Assembly: GCF_029852145.1 (NCBI RefSeq) | Contig: NC_079979.1 | Location: forward strand, 1,458,501-1,522,500 | Direction of reading: 5' to 3' | Length of the DNA: 64,000 bases | Source of the DNA: Microplitis mediator | Lineage: Eukaryota; Arthropoda; Insecta; Hymenoptera; Braconidae | Shown here: piece by piece, positions 11,602 through 23,349 of the stretch | Numbering within the stretch: position 1 is the first letter of the stretch | How the letters are laid out: every line of letters starts with the position of its first letter | Made by a program: the position numbers and the translations under genes | Notes under the pieces: model-generated | Told to the model about the DNA's origin: nothing | The model's input: only the letters and a program-made list of their open reading frames with translations | The model's database searches: none

Positions 11602-12861
11602 CCGCATGAAAAAACTGTATATGTGAAAACATATATGATAGAATATATGAATATTATAATGTGATATATTGTACAATATATAAAATCATATTTAAATTTT
11701 TGCCGTATTAATATATGATAATATATTGAAAAAAAATATATTGCTAGAATATATTACCAATATATTTATCAATATATGACTGTTTTATGTATGTTTTACA
11801 TATATATTTTAATATACCTTTTTTATATTGATATATTATATTGAAAGTAGTATGTTAATTAATATATAGTATTTTTTATATTTTTTATATATGTTTTCCA
11901 GTATATTGCAAAATATATGGTTCCCAATATATTGTAAAATATATGGCAATTTTTCTACTTTTCTTAGGTTATTGCCAGTAAATATAAGGTCAATAAAGAA
12001 GGAGAAAAAATAATAAATTTGACTTTTTTTTGTGGATTTGTGTAGAAATTGAAAAAGTATATTGAAAAAATAAAATTTTCAATATATTGCGAAAAATATA
12101 AGTTTTAACCCGATGAAAAAAGATTTTATACAATTGTATAAAATTATATACAAAAAATGGCCCGATCCAATTGTATACAATTTGTATAGAAATTGTATAC
12201 AATTCTATACAAATTGTATACAAGTCTATATAATTATATACAATTTTATACAACTTATATACAATTCTATATAATTGCAATAATAGAATTGTATAAAATT
12301 GTATACAATTTGTATAGAATTGTATACAATTTCTATACAAATTGTATACAATTGGATCGGGCTATTTTTTCTATCCAATTATATATAGCATATATATAAT
12401 TATATATAGTCTATATATAATTATATACAGTCTATATATAATTGTATAAAATCTTTTTTCATCGGGAATAAATTAGAAAAATATAATTCCAATATACCGC
12501 TAACCATATATTTAAACATATAAATTCTTTCATATATAATCAATTATATAGAGACCATATACCACTAATTATATGAGTCAAAATATATGGAAATATATAT
12601 GAAGTTTATTATATTATACTTATAAATTATATATATACCACCCATATATGACAAGAATATATTGAGCATTATATGAGTTAATATATATAGAAAAATACAA
12701 AACATTATATACAAGTAAATATATTATTATAAATATATAATCCAATATATGTAAAAAACATATATTTTTCAATATAGATAGTTTTGCCGCTATATATTTA
12801 TCACGTATTCACCATATATTTTTTTATATACTTTTAACAATATATAGCTTTTCCATGCGGG
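11602..12861. mobile_element. Foldback element, CCCGCATG family, reversed copy B2 with nested insertion
   Basis: Ends are CCGCATGAAAAAAC at the left and TTTTCCATGCGGG at the right. The sequence is the reverse of copies B1, B3 and B4 and is interrupted at 12119-12466 by a second foldback. ATG-started open frames on both strands here come from the TATACAATTGTATA palindromes. Confidence 0.75.
12119..12466. mobile_element. Nested foldback of GTATACAATT units
   Basis: It starts CCCGATGAAAAAAGATTTT and ends with the complement AAAATCTTTTTTCATCGGG. It sits inside copy B2 where the other copies run straight through AGTTTTAATATA, so it is a later insertion. Confidence 0.75.
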
Positions 12862-13614
12862 TTGGCACATGTATTTGTTGGAGACTTGAGTCCAAACAAG
12901 CAGAGGGAATACAAGTACGTTGAAGTATATATAGATCTATACAGTCCACATAACAAGAAATCCTTAGTATTGGTATCATTTTTGTTATAGTGTCTGTACC
13001 GGTATCTGCTGCTCTGTTATCCTGTTGATAGAATAGCAATCTGATATTCCTCTATTTATATATAGGTGTGAATAGACAGACAAAGAAATCGAGATACTCT
13101 GGATTCTATAGAAATTACTTATATAGATACCCAGATTCCTATATGAATTTTCGACACAGAAATCCATGGATCGAAATTCCTAAATGGGAATCCAGATTCC
13201 CATGATTTTCTATGGGAATTCTTATGTGAATTCATAGACTCCTATCATGATTCCTATAGATTCTTACTGTCCTATGTAGATTCGTACGGATTCCTATGCA
13301 ATCCCAGAGATTATTTTGATAGGGAATGCATACAATTAGTTCCAGAATGGTAAAAAGTTGGCTTGGGTCTGTATGAGTCCATGTAGAAAATGGCCGACTT
13401 TTCAGAGGTGCGAGTAATTAGGGTTAATTTTAGTAAGTACAATTTTTGGTTGTTTGTCAAAAACTGGTGTCTTCGTTGCCCCACATGCTTATAAAAAAAA
13501 TAGTGTCACATTTTGTGCTGCTTACTTATATATTTACTGGGTAAAAAAGTAAGCCATGTTTGAATATTTTTATGAGATAAAATTTTCTGTTGTTGATTGA
13601 AATCACAAACTGTA
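12862..13614. other. No gene seen
   Basis: Contains several imperfect repeats of GATTCCTATAGATTCC type at about 13130-13310. No coding exon is supported. Confidence 0.45.
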
Positions 13615-14585
13615 CACGGAAAGAAAATTATGGGAAGTTTTCCTATGCATTATGGGAATGGTTCCCATAATAGTATGGGAATAGTACCTATACTACGATA
13701 GGAATGGTTCCCATATATTATGGGAACCATCCCCATAATAGTATGAGAATAGTTCCCATACTATTATGGGAATAGTTCCCATATCATTATGGGAACCATT
13801 CCCATACTATTATGGGAATGGTTCCTATATTGGTATAGGAACTATTCCTATAATACTATGGGAACTATTCCCATAATGTTATGGGAACCATCCCTATAAT
13901 ATCGTAAAATTCTTCTTTGGAACATTAGTGTAGAAATTTCCCAAAATTTGAATTTTCTTGAATGTTTTGTGCTGAAAAAAAATTCTTGTTAAAAATTTTA
14001 ATGTTTTTTTGCCAAATACGATTTTTTTTTCAATTTTTGAATCTTTGTTTTTATGTTTAATAATATTTCTGTGTATTGTAGAAGTGATTACCACACTTCT
14101 TTAAATTAATTTTTTCATGATAATATGGGAACCGTTCCCATAATATTATGGGAATGGTTCCCATAATGGTATACGAACCATTCCAATTGCATTATGGGAA
14201 TCATTCCTATAATATTATGGGAATAGTTCCCATACTATTATAGGAACCATTCCCATAATATTATGGAAATGGTTCCTATAATTTATGGGAATTTATGGGT
14301 TCCTATAAATTATAGGAACCATTCCCATAAATTATAGGAATGATTCCCATAATATTATAGAAAGTATTCCTATAAATTATAGGAACCATTTCTATAATTA
14401 TAGGAACCATTCCTATATTGTTATGGGTATCATTCCCATAATTATAGGAACTATTCCTATAATTATGGGAAACATTCCTATAATTATAGGAACCGCTCCC
14501 ATAATTTATGGTCGTAATTCCTATGATGGTATAGGAAAAAATTTCACAGAATCATGGTAACCACTGCCATAATTTTTTTTCCGTG
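13615..14585. mobile_element. Foldback element, CACGGAAA family (copy A3)
   Basis: CACGGAAAGAAAATTATGG to TTTTTTTTCCGTG, flanked by TA on both sides. The core at about 13895-14125 is the reverse complement of the core of copy A2. No coding capacity. Confidence 0.8.
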
Positions 14586-16150
14586 TAGGCTAATAATTTC
14601 ATACTTGGGAAAAATTTAGAATAATAACAAAATGCATGTAAAACTAAGACACATGGAATTTTTCTTGCACGATTCCGAAATGTATGAATTTTGTGAGTAA
14701 ATCTTTAGTGATTCCTTGTTAGAATTATTATTACGAAATTAATGTTATATTTAACGGTAGTCGTGACTGTAATCATCAAGTTGTATAATAAAATGTCTTA
14801 CAAATTCATTATGATTTGCTGTACAAAATCGAATGTACGGGCATACTAGAAAACCTTAAATCGTTTTGATACAGGAGTTTAAATTGTACAGCAAAAACAG
14901 AAATATTATTTCAGCCTTTTCTCGTTTTTACCCAGAGGTTGGGTATAAACTCATTGATCAAAAATTTTAATGATCTTCCAAGATACCATATCATAAAATT
15001 GTAAGATTATCGAATATTACTTGTAAATATATTTGGAACTATTTACAAAAGAGTACAAAAATACTGCTGGAACCAATTTGATGGCTACACGGAAAGTTCC
15101 TTTAAATGGAATTATTACAATAAATATAATCATATTATTCTATCGATTATAATAAATTCCTATGAAGACATCAGAGGTTACAATTTTTTCAGTTTTATTG
15201 CTTAAAGTAAACAAAAAAATAAAAATATGTCAACTACTATACATAATTTATACATATATTCATTGACTTACTTATCTCGATAAGGAAAATGCAACAAATT
15301 TTAAAATATTTAAACCTTGCAATAAAAAACGCTTGATGGAAATTTTGTTAGTGTTACGTCCAGCTCAGACGCTGAACTTTTTATATTAAATTTTATTTTT
15401 TTTTTATTTAAATTACGTGGCGACCAAATTTTATTTATCTTTAATAACTCTAGAGCGATAAGACATTTTAGTTGTAAAAATGTTTTTAAGATTAGTGAAC
15501 TTGTTTGCTCTGACGCACATTGAAATGCTAAAGCAAACAACCAAATGCATTTATAATGACCCCTCGGGTCACAATAGAAAAAGGCCCAAAGGCCAACTGC
15601 CAATAATTTTTTAGAAAACAATTAAGAATTATCTACAGAAACATACGTAAAATATTTAGAAGAAAAAGTAAATTTTAGAAGGAATTTTAACAGTGACTCA
15701 TTTTTTAATAAGTAAAATAAACGAAGTACATAATCTTGTAAGCCCTACATTTGTAAGTGTACTTTTGTAGATAATTTTTCGGCGTCCACGTAAACGTAAA
15801 ATAGATACGCAAAGAAATGATTTTAATGACACGTTGTCCAGAATATTCAAAAGAATAATATTAAATGAACTAAATTTTAAATAAAAGATATTTTAACAAA
15901 GAAAATTCACATAAATAATACGCAAAATAAATTTTACCTAAGGGAAATTAGAATAAATAATTTTTTTTAAATGAAGAAAGTTAACAAAAGAATTAGCTGA
16001 ATAAATAATATTAAAATAAATAATTCCTATCAATTAAACAAATAAATTAATAAAACTTAAACCAATAAAAATTCACGCGAATACATATAAAATTTTATGT
16101 AAATAAAATAAGTAAATTTATAATTTTTAAATAGGAAAAATTCATATAAA
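14586..16150. other. No gene seen
   Basis: AT-rich with low-complexity AAATAAATAA tracts at about 15890-16150. A 103-codon minus-strand open frame at 15310-15621 has no recognisable domain, promoter or repeat support and is not called. Confidence 0.4.
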
Positions 16151-16363
16151 ATTATAAATAAATTAAAGTATTGTTATACATAAAATATTGTGCATGTAGG
16201 TGTATGTGTGGATAACGCACACACATAGGCCTGCATCGGGGTGTGCCCTTTACCACTTCCCTAGCGGAAAATCCTAGGGAAAGGGAAAGGACCCAAGGAA
16301 CTGTGTTCCGATTGGACACAGTTTTCCCCCAAACAATACACCAATTAGAACCTGACGGAAAAT

Positions 16364-16782
16364 TATAAAAAGTGTTGACACACATCAATCACTCTCAATT
16401 TCTCAGTGCAGTACTAAGTTTTTCACTCTCAGTTAAGTCACAGTTCTCAGTCCTGGATCAGGAAGGATGAGAAAATTCAAGTACAAGTGTTCTCACACTT
16501 ACACTAGTTCCGTACTAGTTTTCATTTACAAGTGTTCTCACACTTTACGCTACTTCCGTACTAGTTTTGTTTTTATATACAAGTGTTCTCACACTTCATT
16601 TATTTTATTTAATTGTACAAGTGTCCTCACACTTTACTATATTAATTATATTACTAGTGTTTAGTAAATATTGTGTCAATCAGGTTAGAAATATTAAGTT
16701 AGCGCCGAAATCAAATGTAATCGCGAATAATACAGTAAACTCAGTGTAAATCAGAAGTATACTCCAGTCTTCACAACTTCAG
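16364..16782 (+). promoter_or_regulatory. TATA-driven leader with AAGTGTTCTCACACTT repeats
   Basis: TATAAAA at 16364-16370 is followed 27 bases on by an initiator-like TCACTC. The leader carries four copies of an ACAAGTGTTCTCACACTT-like hairpin unit at 16481-16640 and ends at a possible splice donor TTCAG|GTACTG (16782/16783). A second copy of the repeat part and donor is at 36193-36586. It could be a gene's first exon or part of a solo LTR; no terminal repeats or downstream coding exon were found. A 65-codon frame through the repeats is broken in the second copy. Confidence 0.4.
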
Positions 16783-17990
16783 GTACTGTAATCTTTAAGT
16801 TTATGTATGCCAAAACATATAGAAACATTTCCAACACACGGAAATATTATAAAAGGATTTATTATATTCAAAATTCTATAGCTCTCTCTCTAGTATTTGA
16901 AACGAATTTTATCGTAACCATTTTATTGTAAATTAGAGTCGGCTGACTAGCCACCTAATGTTTTTAATATCAGATTTATTGTATTCACGTCATCAAAATT
17001 GTAAATTGTATAATATATAGTAGTTTAATTTGTATATTCAACATCTTTCATTTCAAACAAACCTTCCAGATAATTATTCAGTGTGATCCCGGTCTATTGG
17101 TCGAAAGACTAGGGCCAAAAATAATAATAATTAAATTTGTCCAAATATTACAGTACAAGCTACTTTTTGGACATAACATTAGAAAATTATCTAATTTCTT
17201 TCCTTAAACAATGAAAAAAAATCAATATGTTAAACGGAAAATTTTTCAATAAAATGTATGCTTTTATGTCGGAAAAATTTCGTTGCGTGTCAGTGCACGC
17301 GAAAATTATCGTATAAATTTATTAAATTAAGGAATTGGGATTGAATGCCAAAATGTTCATTTCATTTGTGAGCGACACAAAATTTTTACAAATCATCAAA
17401 TGCATTTTTTTCCCCAACAAACCTAGAACTTGAAATTCTGAAAAAGTTAAGAAAAAGTACGTGATAAATTTTTCTTCGCTCTTAAGAATTTATTAACGTG
17501 AGTGACTGCCACACATGCGAGAATTTTTAAGCAGCATCGGCATCTAGCGACTGAATTTAGAACTAGATTCCATCAAATTTTATTAGACTTGTTTTTTTAC
17601 TAATAGTAATTTGTTGTAATTAAAGTATAATTATAGATATTTAAAGTGTAAGCACTTGGAACTTTAAAAAATATGTGGAGCTCCACTTCTAGACCATAAC
17701 CACGTTTTCGGTCGTGAAATCATTTTTAGAATTTCTTCAAATATATTTGATGACAAAAAAAATTTAAAAATCCACTCGTGAATTTTCGCTTCCGATAGGA
17801 GAAATTACGTGATGAATCTGAGTCCAAAATTCAGTTTCGTTGACTGCCGTATTTTACTTTGAAATTAAAAAAGGAAAAAATCACGCGAAATTTATATCAA
17901 ATAAAAGATTTACTAAAAATTTTAAGATGATAAATTTTCATGGGACTTTATGAAGTTCGAATACCAAACCATGCGTGAGAGTACTTTTGA

Positions 17991-18005
17991 GGCTATCTAG
18001 TGGCA
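17991..18005 (+). promoter_or_regulatory. CTCF-like motif
   Basis: GGCTATCTAGTGGCA, about 20 bases after CATGCGTGAGAG. Partial match to the CTCF core. Confidence 0.25.
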
Positions 18006-18532
18006 AAATTCGAAACTATAAGCTGAGTAAAAAAATTTATTGACCGGAATGTCTCAATCAACTCATTCATCATATCTAGAAATATATTGAGAGAGAAAGA
18101 AATCGAATCCGAGTAAAAAATTGTAAAATTCCAGCTGATAACACAAAAATCTCAATGATCTCAATTAAGAAAACACAACAGATCTCAGCAATTTTGTTAG
18201 AAGCTCATACAATTTACATGTATGCTATAAGACTTACAGAGCAAAATTTTGTCAACAAAACATATGCTTTATGTCGGAAAAATTTAATTGCGCATGTCAG
18301 TACAAATCGTAGAAATTTATTACATAAAGGAATTGGAATTGAATGCCAAAATGTTCATTTACATTTGTTAGCGGAAGAATATTTTACAAATCATTAAGTA
18401 TATTTTTTTCCCAACATGCCTAGAACTTGAAATTCTGAAAAAGTTAAAAAAAAGTAGGTGATAAATATTTTTTCGCTCTAAGAATTTATTAACGTGGGTG
18501 ACTGCTGTACATGCGAGAATTATTAAGCAGCA

Positions 18533-18547
18533 TCGCCACCTAGCGGC
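18533..18547 (+). promoter_or_regulatory. CTCF-like motif
   Basis: TCGCCACCTAGCGGC preceded by CATGCGAGAATTATT. Good match to the CTCF core in the same orientation as its neighbours. Confidence 0.35.
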
Positions 18548-18671
18548 TGAACTTCAAACAAGTTTTCTTTAAATTATATTAGACCTGTCCTTTTACAAAT
18601 AGTAATTCGTTGTAATTACATAAGTAATTTCTTAATAAAATATTTCAAGTACGAGGTCAAGAGAAACTTAA

Positions 18672-19667
18672 CCCTTCACCACTTCACTACCCGCATTCAC
18701 CACTAACCCGTCACCCGCATCACTTTTTCATCCTTCGTCACTCGCGCGGTAAGCGCTGCGCCGCCGTGTTAAATCAAGCGCGCTGTTGCCACATTTTTCA
18801 GATTGCTAAATCTATATAAAAAATAATCTAAATGAAATTTTTTTAAATAATTAATTTATCGAAATTAAAAAATAAAAGATAGATTTTCCATTTTCTTTTT
18901 AATTTTTTTTATTAGGAATTACTACGTTTCAATTGAAATTAAATTTTTTTTAAAAACAATTTTATTAAAAAAATCGCTTGCTCATAAAATTATTACTCAA
19001 ATGTATTTTAATAAATTATTTATTGTTGATATTATTATTATTATTATTGTTAATATTATTAATTCTATAATTATTAATAATGCTTCTATTGTTACTAGAA
19101 TTTTTTCATTATTTTAACTCAAAATTAATTAAAAACAAAATAAAATTCAATTACCTGTTGTGGTTATAACCTCGAAAATCTTCTTGAATATTATACACAA
19201 ATTACATCTAATATGAATATATATTTGTAAATATACTAATTAATATTTAAATAACATATTTTTGTTTGTGACAAAATACTTATTACGCGTAGAATTATTC
19301 TTAATTATTAATAAAAAATGTATCTCTATTGAGAGAGAATACCTAAATGTCAAACCTAAATATTTATATATCTATATCGTACAAGAGAATATTACCTCAC
19401 ACAAGTTGGCAGCAGCGCGCGGCGGACATTTACCGGTTACTTATTCGCAATGGGCGGCGTCGCGCCGCTTTTCAATTTCTTTCGCATGAAAATATTTTTT
19501 TTTAACAAAATAATTTATTTCTTAGGAGCGGCTTATGCTAGAAATTCTTTTAGAATGTCTAATTCAAGTATTCTAATTTTTTCGACGTCATCCGTCACCG
19601 TAATTATGAGAAAATTGCATAATTGTAAAAAAGGCGGTGCCGCGCTCATTGAGCGAGTGACGTAGGG
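18672..19667. mobile_element. piggyBac-like non-autonomous element
   Basis: The boundaries read TTAA|CCCTTCACC at the left and GACGTAGGG|TTAA at the right: an exact TTAA duplication with CCC...GGG ends, as in piggyBac elements. Sub-terminal inverted blocks match (CGTCACTCGCGCGG at the left, GCGCTCATTGAGCGAGTGACG at the right), and the ends are locally GC-rich in an AT-rich surrounding. No transposase frame lies inside, so it would rely on an enzyme from elsewhere. Confidence 0.7.
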
Positions 19668-19671
19668 TTAA

Positions 19672-21875
19672 TAAAATTAATTCGGTTATTTTCACATTGT
19701 AAAATTTTTTATAAATCAAAAGGTCAAAGTTCACTAATAAGTTTCTTTGAGCTTTTACCTCAATTTGAAAATATTGTTAGAAAAATTTATTTGATTTAAT
19801 TAACGATGCAAAAATAATTCTTACTCTTTTTTATATTTCTTGTAATTGGAACATTTCCTGAAGTTTTAACGGATCTTAGAAAGATTTTGATAGTGAAAAA
19901 TAACAGAGTCGAGTTTGATAATTGTATTCTGCAAGACCACGAAAACTTATGTCATCATCGTAATTTTTATAGACTGCCACCTTCAATGATACAGAGTACG
20001 AAAATTTGGCTTTTAACTAAGTTCTTTAAATTTGAATGAGAAGTTTTCAATTTTTTTTTTTTAATGTCCTCGAAATGCCTGTTAACACTCTATACAATTT
20101 GATGCATTCTCATAATAATTCTAGTTAACTGGAGTTGGAAAATTCTCATCACATTTTTGTGTTGTACTGCAACAGGCATCAGACTGCCAGAAATTAGACC
20201 CGGAGCTAAAAGTTCTACGTAGAGATAACTTGAAAAATTTTGAAAATAAATCTTATAACATTTCCATAAAATATCACTTATCTAAAGATCCCAATCAATG
20301 ACTTAGGCTGGAATGAGGAATTAGAGAAAAATATTTTCCATCGTACATCTTGATTTATAAAAGCTGTGAGTTCACAAATTATATTCACGAAGAATTATTA
20401 GCAACGGAACACCATAAATTTTCTAATAATTGCAATAATTGGTCAACCATCAATATCATTTTCGTCAACCTGAGACGACTTGGATATTCCTGATCAAATA
20501 TATGACAGAATCCAATAGACATTCGTATTGTTTCATTTTATCTATTTTTTTGAATTTAATTTCTGGAAATTGTACGAGAAAATAATATTCGTAATACTTA
20601 AATTTTTGTTCCTGAATTTCTATTAAGAAAATTAGAGTTATGAAGGATAATTTGTTACATTTTATATATCTATCCATGGATTCATATCGGAAAGTTATTA
20701 ACTAGAGGAGCTGAAGCATAGACGAGAATATTTTCTATTCTGCGCCATCTAGCGGCTGAAGAAGAAATTAAAGAAAAAACTTGTAACGTCACAATTTTAT
20801 AGTCTGATAAAAATTTGTGGTCGAAGATTCTGGTGGAACTGAATGATAGTAAAGATATTTTAAGGAGACTTTTAATTTTGATGAAAAACTTTAAATTTTA
20901 AATTCAGGAAAAAAAATATTAAATTCAGAGAATAATTAAAAGTAAATTCAGGAAAAATATTAAATTCAGAGAAAATAACTGAATTTTCGTGATTTCAAAA
21001 CTTTGTTCATCAATTAGGAACTTAAATAATTCACAACTAAATTTTGCCTTGAAAATTAATTTCATTAACTTATACTGAATAAATTTAATTTTTAACATGA
21101 GCATTTACTATTTAACGTGTGTATCAGAAATTTTCAAAAACATATTCTTCTAACAATCCAAACGATTCCTTCATGAAAATTTTAAATCTTCGTTTTATCT
21201 GAGGTAGCAAACATTTTATTGAATTCTGGCGAACCCACAGTAAACGAGGATGATGGAAAATTAAATTCACGGTTCCAAAGAGTCGTAAAGTGGATTCATT
21301 ATTTACAATACTTGAAAAATATTGAACTGAATGTTCATCTATAAATATTCGAATTCATCGAAAACAATTTTTACGTATCAAGAAGTTATGAAAATATTAA
21401 GATCAATTTCAATTTATTTGTTTCAAATGCTTTAGCACATGCGGGAATGTCAGAAACTCAAAGCCACCTTGCGGTTAAATTTTCAACTAAATTAATTTAT
21501 ATTTTTCCGATTATAAAAAAATGTATATCATAATTTTTGAAAATTTCGAGAAGCTCAAAATAAAAATATGAAAGAATTAGCAAGAGCTGATATCGATAGC
21601 GGTAATTTTTTTCACGCAATTCAATATTGTGATCTGAAAATCAATTATATTGAGGAAATTATGCTAGATTTTTCCTTGGACTATAATCGTACCAACACAC
21701 TACTAGTCGACCAAACGAAATCTTTGAAATCACATTTTTATAAAAACGGGAAAAGACAAAAAAACGATAAAATTCCTGTGACCTTTTTGACAATAATATT
21801 TCTGTAAAACCATTCGTCTAGTAGCCACTGCAAATTGAATATAAGGTTAAGTCGAAGAATCCAGAATAAGAACTA
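19672..21875. other. Diverged spacer units, no gene
   Basis: Shared blocks with 25.8 and 35.0 kb include TGGAGTTGGAAAATT and GTACTGCAACAGGCATC. A 79-codon open frame at 21568-21807 shows no known domain. CTCF-like sites at 20742 and 21461. Confidence 0.45.
20742..20756 (+). promoter_or_regulatory. CTCF-like motif, best match
   Basis: GCGCCATCTAGCGGC; every position but one fits the CTCF core GCGCCMYCTRGTGGC. Function is inferred from the motif alone. Confidence 0.4.
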
Positions 21876-22222
21876 CACGGAAAGAAAATTATGGGAAGTT
21901 TTGCTATGCACTATGGGAATGGTTCCCATAATGGTATGGGAATAGTACCTATACTACTATAGGGATGGATCCCATATATCATGGTAATGGTTACCATGTA
22001 TTATGGTAACCATTACCATAATATTATAGTAACGATTACCATAATGTTATGGTAACGGTTAGCATAATATTATGGTAACGATTACTATAATATTATAGTA
22101 ATTATAACTAAAATATATGGGTTCCGTTCCTATAATCAACATTTCAAAAAAACCGGTTACCATGCATTATGGGAACCATTCCCATAGTATATTGTATTTG
22201 TTACCATAAATTTCTCTCCGTG
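21876..22222. mobile_element. Short foldback element, CACGGAAA family (copy A4)
   Basis: CACGGAAAGAAAATTATGG to AAATTTCTCTCCGTG, flanked by TA. Inner units are ATGGTAACCATTACCATAAT, differing from the GGAACC units of other copies. Confidence 0.75.
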
Positions 22223-22379
22223 TACACTAGTATTTATTAGATCAGTTACTTATAGGGATATTTTATGTGGTTGTCTCTCTGTGGACATCGTGTACAGTCG
22301 CAAGACTGGGGTAGGGATGAGCGATCAGACTGATAAAAAAACATAACGAGTGATAGTAATGAAGAAATAAACAATAAAA

Positions 22380-22607
22380 TAAATTCGTTATTTTTACTTC
22401 TTGTCTCATTGTTTATAGAGATACTATCAATAACTCTCAGGATTAGTTTCCTTATTTATTTTTCGAATAACGTAAATGAAAAACAGATGCTGCGTCACCA
22501 GTCTAAGTGATTAAATAATCAGAAAATCATATAAATACCCCCAGTTTCTTATGCTTGGCAGAATATTGATTCAAATTTATCATTCGTCGGTCAACAAAAA
22601 ACTTAAA
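22380..22607 (+). promoter_or_regulatory. Promoter of the knottin gene at 22608
   Basis: TATAAAT at 22530-22536 lies 78 bases before the ATG. Upstream sequence (TTGTTTATAGAGATACTATC, AATAACTCTCAGGAT) is shared with the promoters at 40300 and 45640 and with decayed copies at 30260 and 50440. No 5'UTR intron is evident. Confidence 0.55.
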
Positions 22608-23222
22608 ATGTCGAAAATAGTTTTACTATTATCTATTTTTGTATTATTTGGCATTTTTGCCAGTGCATCTGCCGGGTGTGACGGCCAGTGGGTAAGTCAT
22701 TACTTCAAGATAATATAAAAAAACGAAATTTTAAATCTTAATCCATGGTTTAAAATTTTAATAAAATTTCTACCATAACTTTTGAAGTTTTAAATTTACA
22801 GGCTCGCGACGTAAAACTTTCTACAAAATTAAATTTTATAAAAAAAAAAGTCCTTATCCGCGAGCTCGTAAATTCAAAATTTACTAATTTGCAATCAAAA
22901 AACTAAAACTGTGGTAATTAAGAAATTTCGATTATTAATTTACGACCAAAGCATCATAAATCTTTGAATTATTAATTCACGGACTTGCTTATTGATCCAT
23001 TTGTTGTCGAAAGATGAATCTTTTATAAAGCTGTTCTATTAAATTGATAAAAAAAAAAATATTATTGGGTTTGTTGTAAATAACTAAAAAAATTTTTCAA
23101 AATTGACTTTTTTTTCTTAGTGTCATCCTTCGCAAGGTTATGGCTGTTGTCCCTTCTATGGATGTAGTTCATACTTTAGCCAAGGTAAATGTGTACCTAA
23201 TGGAGAAATTCGATACGGCTAG
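22608..23222 (+). CDS. Secreted knottin-like cysteine-rich peptide, two coding exons
   Basis: Predicted peptide of 61 residues from exons 22608-22691 and 23121-23222, joined by a 429-bp phase-0 GTAAGT...TTCTTAG intron. Residues 1-22 are a hydrophobic signal peptide with small residues before the likely cleavage site. The mature part has six cysteines spaced C-X4-C-X7-CC-X4-C-X8-C, the knottin pattern, with the intron directly before cysteine 2. The chain ends in Arg-Tyr-Gly, a possible C-terminal amidation signal. AATAAA at 23342-23347. The closest relative in the window is the start-less copy at 4186. The structural model is well supported; whether it is a toxin, immune or other signalling peptide cannot be told. 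Confidence 0.82.
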
Positions 23223-23349
23223 AGTAAATGATTTCAACAAATGGCAGCAGATTTATAACGACAATGTTCCACTATAAATTTCGTAGTACAAATTTATATT
23301 ATTATATGAATCTGTAAACATATCTGTACATTTGTTTTATTAATAAAAT

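Larger units (their letters stand above)
16790..18667. other. Diverged spacer with two internal repeats, no gene
   Basis: About 17210-17560 and 18170-18560 are copies of one another (shared ATGTCGGAAAAATTT, AATGCCAAAATGTTCATTT, AGAATTTATTAACGTG). Each ends in a CTCF-like site, with a further one at 17991. No coding exon is supported. Confidence 0.5.

Noticed and set aside
11990..12399. Overlapping frames of 116 and 68 codons on opposite strands
   Set aside because: Both are read-through of TATACAATTGTATA palindromes in a nested foldback, with Tyr/Ile/Asn-rich low complexity and no promoter.
11575..12876. Direct repeat GGCACATGT on both sides of foldback B2 as a 9-bp target duplication
   Set aside because: It is offset from the left terminus by four bases, and the other copies of the family show a 2-bp TA duplication; probably chance.
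15310..15621. 103-codon minus-strand frame
   Set aside because: No domain, signal peptide, paralogue, promoter or splice context; codon use is ordinary for random AT-rich sequence.
16150..17160. Solo LTR of a retrotransposon
   Set aside because: TATA, initiator and leader are present, but no matched TG...CA ends, target duplication or primer-binding site could be fixed, so it is listed only as a leader block.
21568..21807. 79-codon frame in a spacer
   Set aside because: It is not preserved in the paralogous spacer units and shows no recognisable domain.
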